Source of the DNA: Bacteroidota bacterium
GTDB taxonomy: Bacteria > Bacteroidota > Bacteroidia > Chitinophagales > Chitinophagaceae
Assembly (NCBI GenBank): GCA_023433265.1
Contig: JAEZDR010000092.1
Coordinates: forward strand, 1 to 15,983
Length of the DNA stretch: 15,983 nt
Reading direction: 5' to 3'
The position numbers and the translations under genes are program-made. A model generated the notes under the pieces. It was not told where the DNA came from, did not search any database, and saw only the letters and a list, made by a program, of their open reading frames with translations. This document shows positions 14,286-15,983 of the stretch, one piece after another; the stretch's first letter is position 1, and each line of letters starts with the position of its first letter.

Positions 14286-15983
14286 CTACCGAAGGAACCT
14301 GTAAGTGGCTTTTATCATGAATATATTCCTTGCTTCGTTGGCGAAGGCATTATCTGCCAGGCTTTTGAAAAGGTCTGTATGCATTTCGTTACTCACATCA
14401 GTTACGCCCTGGCTCCATACAAAGTAAAGCTCGGAACCAGGTTTGTACTCCCATCGTACTACGCAATTGCTCCTGAACTGAACATAATTAAAGTCGGGTA
14501 TGCCAAAGGAATAGTCTGTAGTTCCATCTCCATTCTCATCTATTTGGTAGCTGCCGTTAAGCTGCGATATCTGCGAAGGCTGGTACACATAGAACCTGTC
14601 GTTGTATTTGTCGGCGAGCGGGCTCCACACGTAGCCAAAACTTTTGTATGTGGGGCGGGTAATAAATGGCTGACCGTAGTATTGAATAGTCAGTTCGGGT
14701 GTGATGTTTACCGTTAGCCTTGCGGTAAACCGGAGTGTTTTCTGGCTCAGGCCTGCCACGATGTTTCGCTCTGTGCCTGAAGGTGTGGGAATGTTGGCTA
14801 CAAACATATCTTGCTGCCGCCAGTAGTAGCCATAACTCGCGCTTAGGTTTAGTCGCACTGCATTGATAGGTTGCAGGTTCATAGATAGCCCAACGGAGTT
14901 TTCACCAATCTCGTCGCCTTCCCCAAACATTGTGAAATAGTCAAGGCCGAAACTCACTTTCTTCCTCGAGTCGGTGCTTAGCCAGCCTGATATACCCAGC
15001 GCACCCGGTTTCCTGATGGCAGACGATCCCCGCAAAGCAGTGTTCGATATGTCGTAGGTATTGAGGTAAATGCTGCTGCCGGTTGACCAGTTGTTATTGA
15101 ACGATACATTGCCGTTTACGTTTACAGCATGGTATAGAAAGCGGCCGCTGTAGTCCCATTTTCCCCAATGGTTATAATTGATACCTGCGTTCCTGAATAC
15201 CATGAAACTTTTCGGAAAGTGCAGGCCTATCCATGTAAAATGGTTGATTTCATTCGTGGCCAGCATAAAGCCTACATCGTTTAGTTCAAGCTGTGGAGAC
15301 CTGAAAGTGATACCCGATTCAAATTTCCAGACCTGTCCATACTTGCCCCGCTTACCTCCGCCTTTGCCAATTGAAAATGTGCCACCAAGGCCGGTAAGCG
15401 ATGTTCTGTTGCTATCCACATGGGCTTCCGGGGCACCGGGACGCTGAAACAGATGTTCAAATGAAGTTTGGGTTCTGAGGATGGCTTCCTTAGTGCCGTT
15501 TACGTGGCTGTAAATAAGATTGGCTTTTAGGTACCACGTGCGGTTGTTCCAGTATTGCAGGAAGTCGAAGCCGCCGGTATACGCGCTCTTGTGCAAAAGA
15601 TGCTCCATGCCTTTTTCCCTGTTTACGGCGGTAAAGATGCCCCCAATGATTGTGTTGCCGCTTTGAATATCTTTCTGCAACCTGCCTACGAAATAGTTGG
15701 TGAGTGGTTCTACCAGAACCTTCCTCCTGGTGCCTGCTTTATCAATAATGGCATTTTCTCTTTGTGTAACGCTTTCCAGTACGCCGATGCTCCACCCTTT
15801 TTTTGTTTTACCGCTAAACTTGGCAGCGCCAAGGATGGCAGTGTTCTGCGGGTATTGAATGTATTCGCCGTTTGTAAGTGTTGGGCTTCCATGGGGTGCG
15901 CTTCCAATACGACGGGAGTAAAAAAGTAGGTCGGAGTCGTAGTCGCCGCCCGCTATAGAGCCTGTTATCTTGTAGTCGAAGAT
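14286..15983 (-). CDS. DUF5916 family protein, C-terminal part (5' end cut by window edge)
   Basis: The frame is open to base 15983, so the TTG near 15680 is internal and the start lies outside. The visible 565 residues show DUF5916 hallmarks, counted from the edge: FYSRRIG (21-27), ILGAAKFSGKT (50-60), WSIGVLESVTQRE (64-76) and VEPLTNYFVGRLQKD (91-105), followed by many amphipathic beta strands with aromatic girdles and short turns (for example YSGRFLYHAVNVNG, LNLSASYGYYWRQ, FTARLTVNITPELT). It ends in an aromatic strand, IKATYRFLR, as outer-membrane barrels do. Family members are about 850-900 residues with an N-terminal CBM9/DOMON-like domain, here off the window. Such proteins are probably surface or outer-membrane proteins; the role is unknown. 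In this part there is no TonB plug or SusC-like feature. The antiporter gene follows after 46 nt without an evident terminator. Confidence 0.88.
   Translation of the reverse strand: MFDYKITGSIAGGDYDSDLLFYSRRIGSAPHGSPTLTNGEYIQYPQNTAILGAAKFSGKTKKGWSIGVLESVTQRENAIIDKAGTRRKVLVEPLTNYFVGRLQKDIQSGNTIIGGIFTAVNREKGMEHLLHKSAYTGGFDFLQYWNNRTWYLKANLIYSHVNGTKEAILRTQTSFEHLFQRPGAPEAHVDSNRTSLTGLGGTFSIGKGGGKRGKYGQVWKFESGITFRSPQLELNDVGFMLATNEINHFTWIGLHFPKSFMVFRNAGINYNHWGKWDYSGRFLYHAVNVNGNVSFNNNWSTGSSIYLNTYDISNTALRGSSAIRKPGALGISGWLSTDSRKKVSFGLDYFTMFGEGDEIGENSVGLSMNLQPINAVRLNLSASYGYYWRQQDMFVANIPTPSGTERNIVAGLSQKTLRFTARLTVNITPELTIQYYGQPFITRPTYKSFGYVWSPLADKYNDRFYVYQPSQISQLNGSYQIDENGDGTTDYSFGIPDFNYVQFRSNCVVRWEYKPGSELYFVWSQGVTDVSNEMHTDLFKSLADNAFANEARNIFMIKATYRFLR

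Noticed and set aside
14379..14717. 112-residue + strand open frame opposite the DUF5916 gene
   Set aside because: Antisense to a frame with clear beta-barrel and family character; no ribosome-binding site or homology recognised.
15678..15680. TTG as the start of the DUF5916 gene
   Set aside because: The 101 codons upstream to the window edge are open and carry DUF5916 motifs, so the gene continues off the window.
1..15983. CRISPR arrays, insertion sequences, tRNA/rRNA genes, toxin-antitoxin or defence cassettes
   Set aside because: Looked for on both strands; no regularly spaced repeats, transposase or integrase motifs, cloverleaf sequences or paired small toxin/antitoxin genes were seen.

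Overview
The window looks like chromosomal, mostly housekeeping DNA of a Bacteroidota bacterium, most likely of the Chitinophagaceae or a near relative. The support is of three kinds: moderate GC; weak or absent Shine-Dalgarno sequences together with several matches to the Bacteroidota promoter consensus (TTTG, about 19 nt, TAnnTTTG); and gene content including a DUF5916 outer-membrane-type protein, a fused E1 alpha/beta 2-oxoacid dehydrogenase, small Bacteroidota-type lipoproteins and a cytoplasmic multi-PAS histidine kinase. The genus assignment is inference. Both ends of the window cut through genes.

Layout. Bases 1-3075 (+) hold most of the chromosome-condensation ATPase SMC, missing its N-terminal Walker A part. 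A strong hairpin follows. Bases 3292-5099 (+) hold a proline-rich lipoprotein, a gamma-class carbonic anhydrase-like hexapeptide protein, a 62-residue lipoprotein and an 89-residue unknown; the last three are closely spaced. Converging on these from the other strand are rsgA (ribosome-assembly GTPase, 5096-6028) and, upstream of it, a triple-PAS histidine kinase (6116-7969). About 290 bp of mostly non-coding DNA with a spaced inverted repeat and a clear intrinsic terminator separates the kinase from a small exported membrane protein (8258-8485, -).

A divergent promoter region (8486-8591) then starts a + strand pair: a YvlD-type four-helix membrane protein and the fused E1 component of a branched-chain-type 2-oxoacid dehydrogenase (8996-10972). 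The E1 gene overlaps tail-to-tail with a Gfo/Idh/MocA sugar dehydrogenase (10962-11969, -). Upstream of that on the minus strand lie a CPA2 cation:proton antiporter with C-terminal TrkA-C-like domains (12020-14239) and the C-terminal part of a DUF5916 protein that runs off the right edge (14286-15983). The short gaps (50 and 46 bp) allow these three to be co-transcribed, but no functional link is evident.

I see no mobile element, phage module, CRISPR array, toxin-antitoxin or defence cassette, rRNA or tRNA. Nothing here amounts to an obviously new system. The points worth a second look are small: unexplained dyads next to promoters, the regular three-PAS array, tail-to-tail overlaps that leave no room for terminators, an antiporter of unusual layout, and two tiny uncharacterised genes behind the carbonic anhydrase gene.
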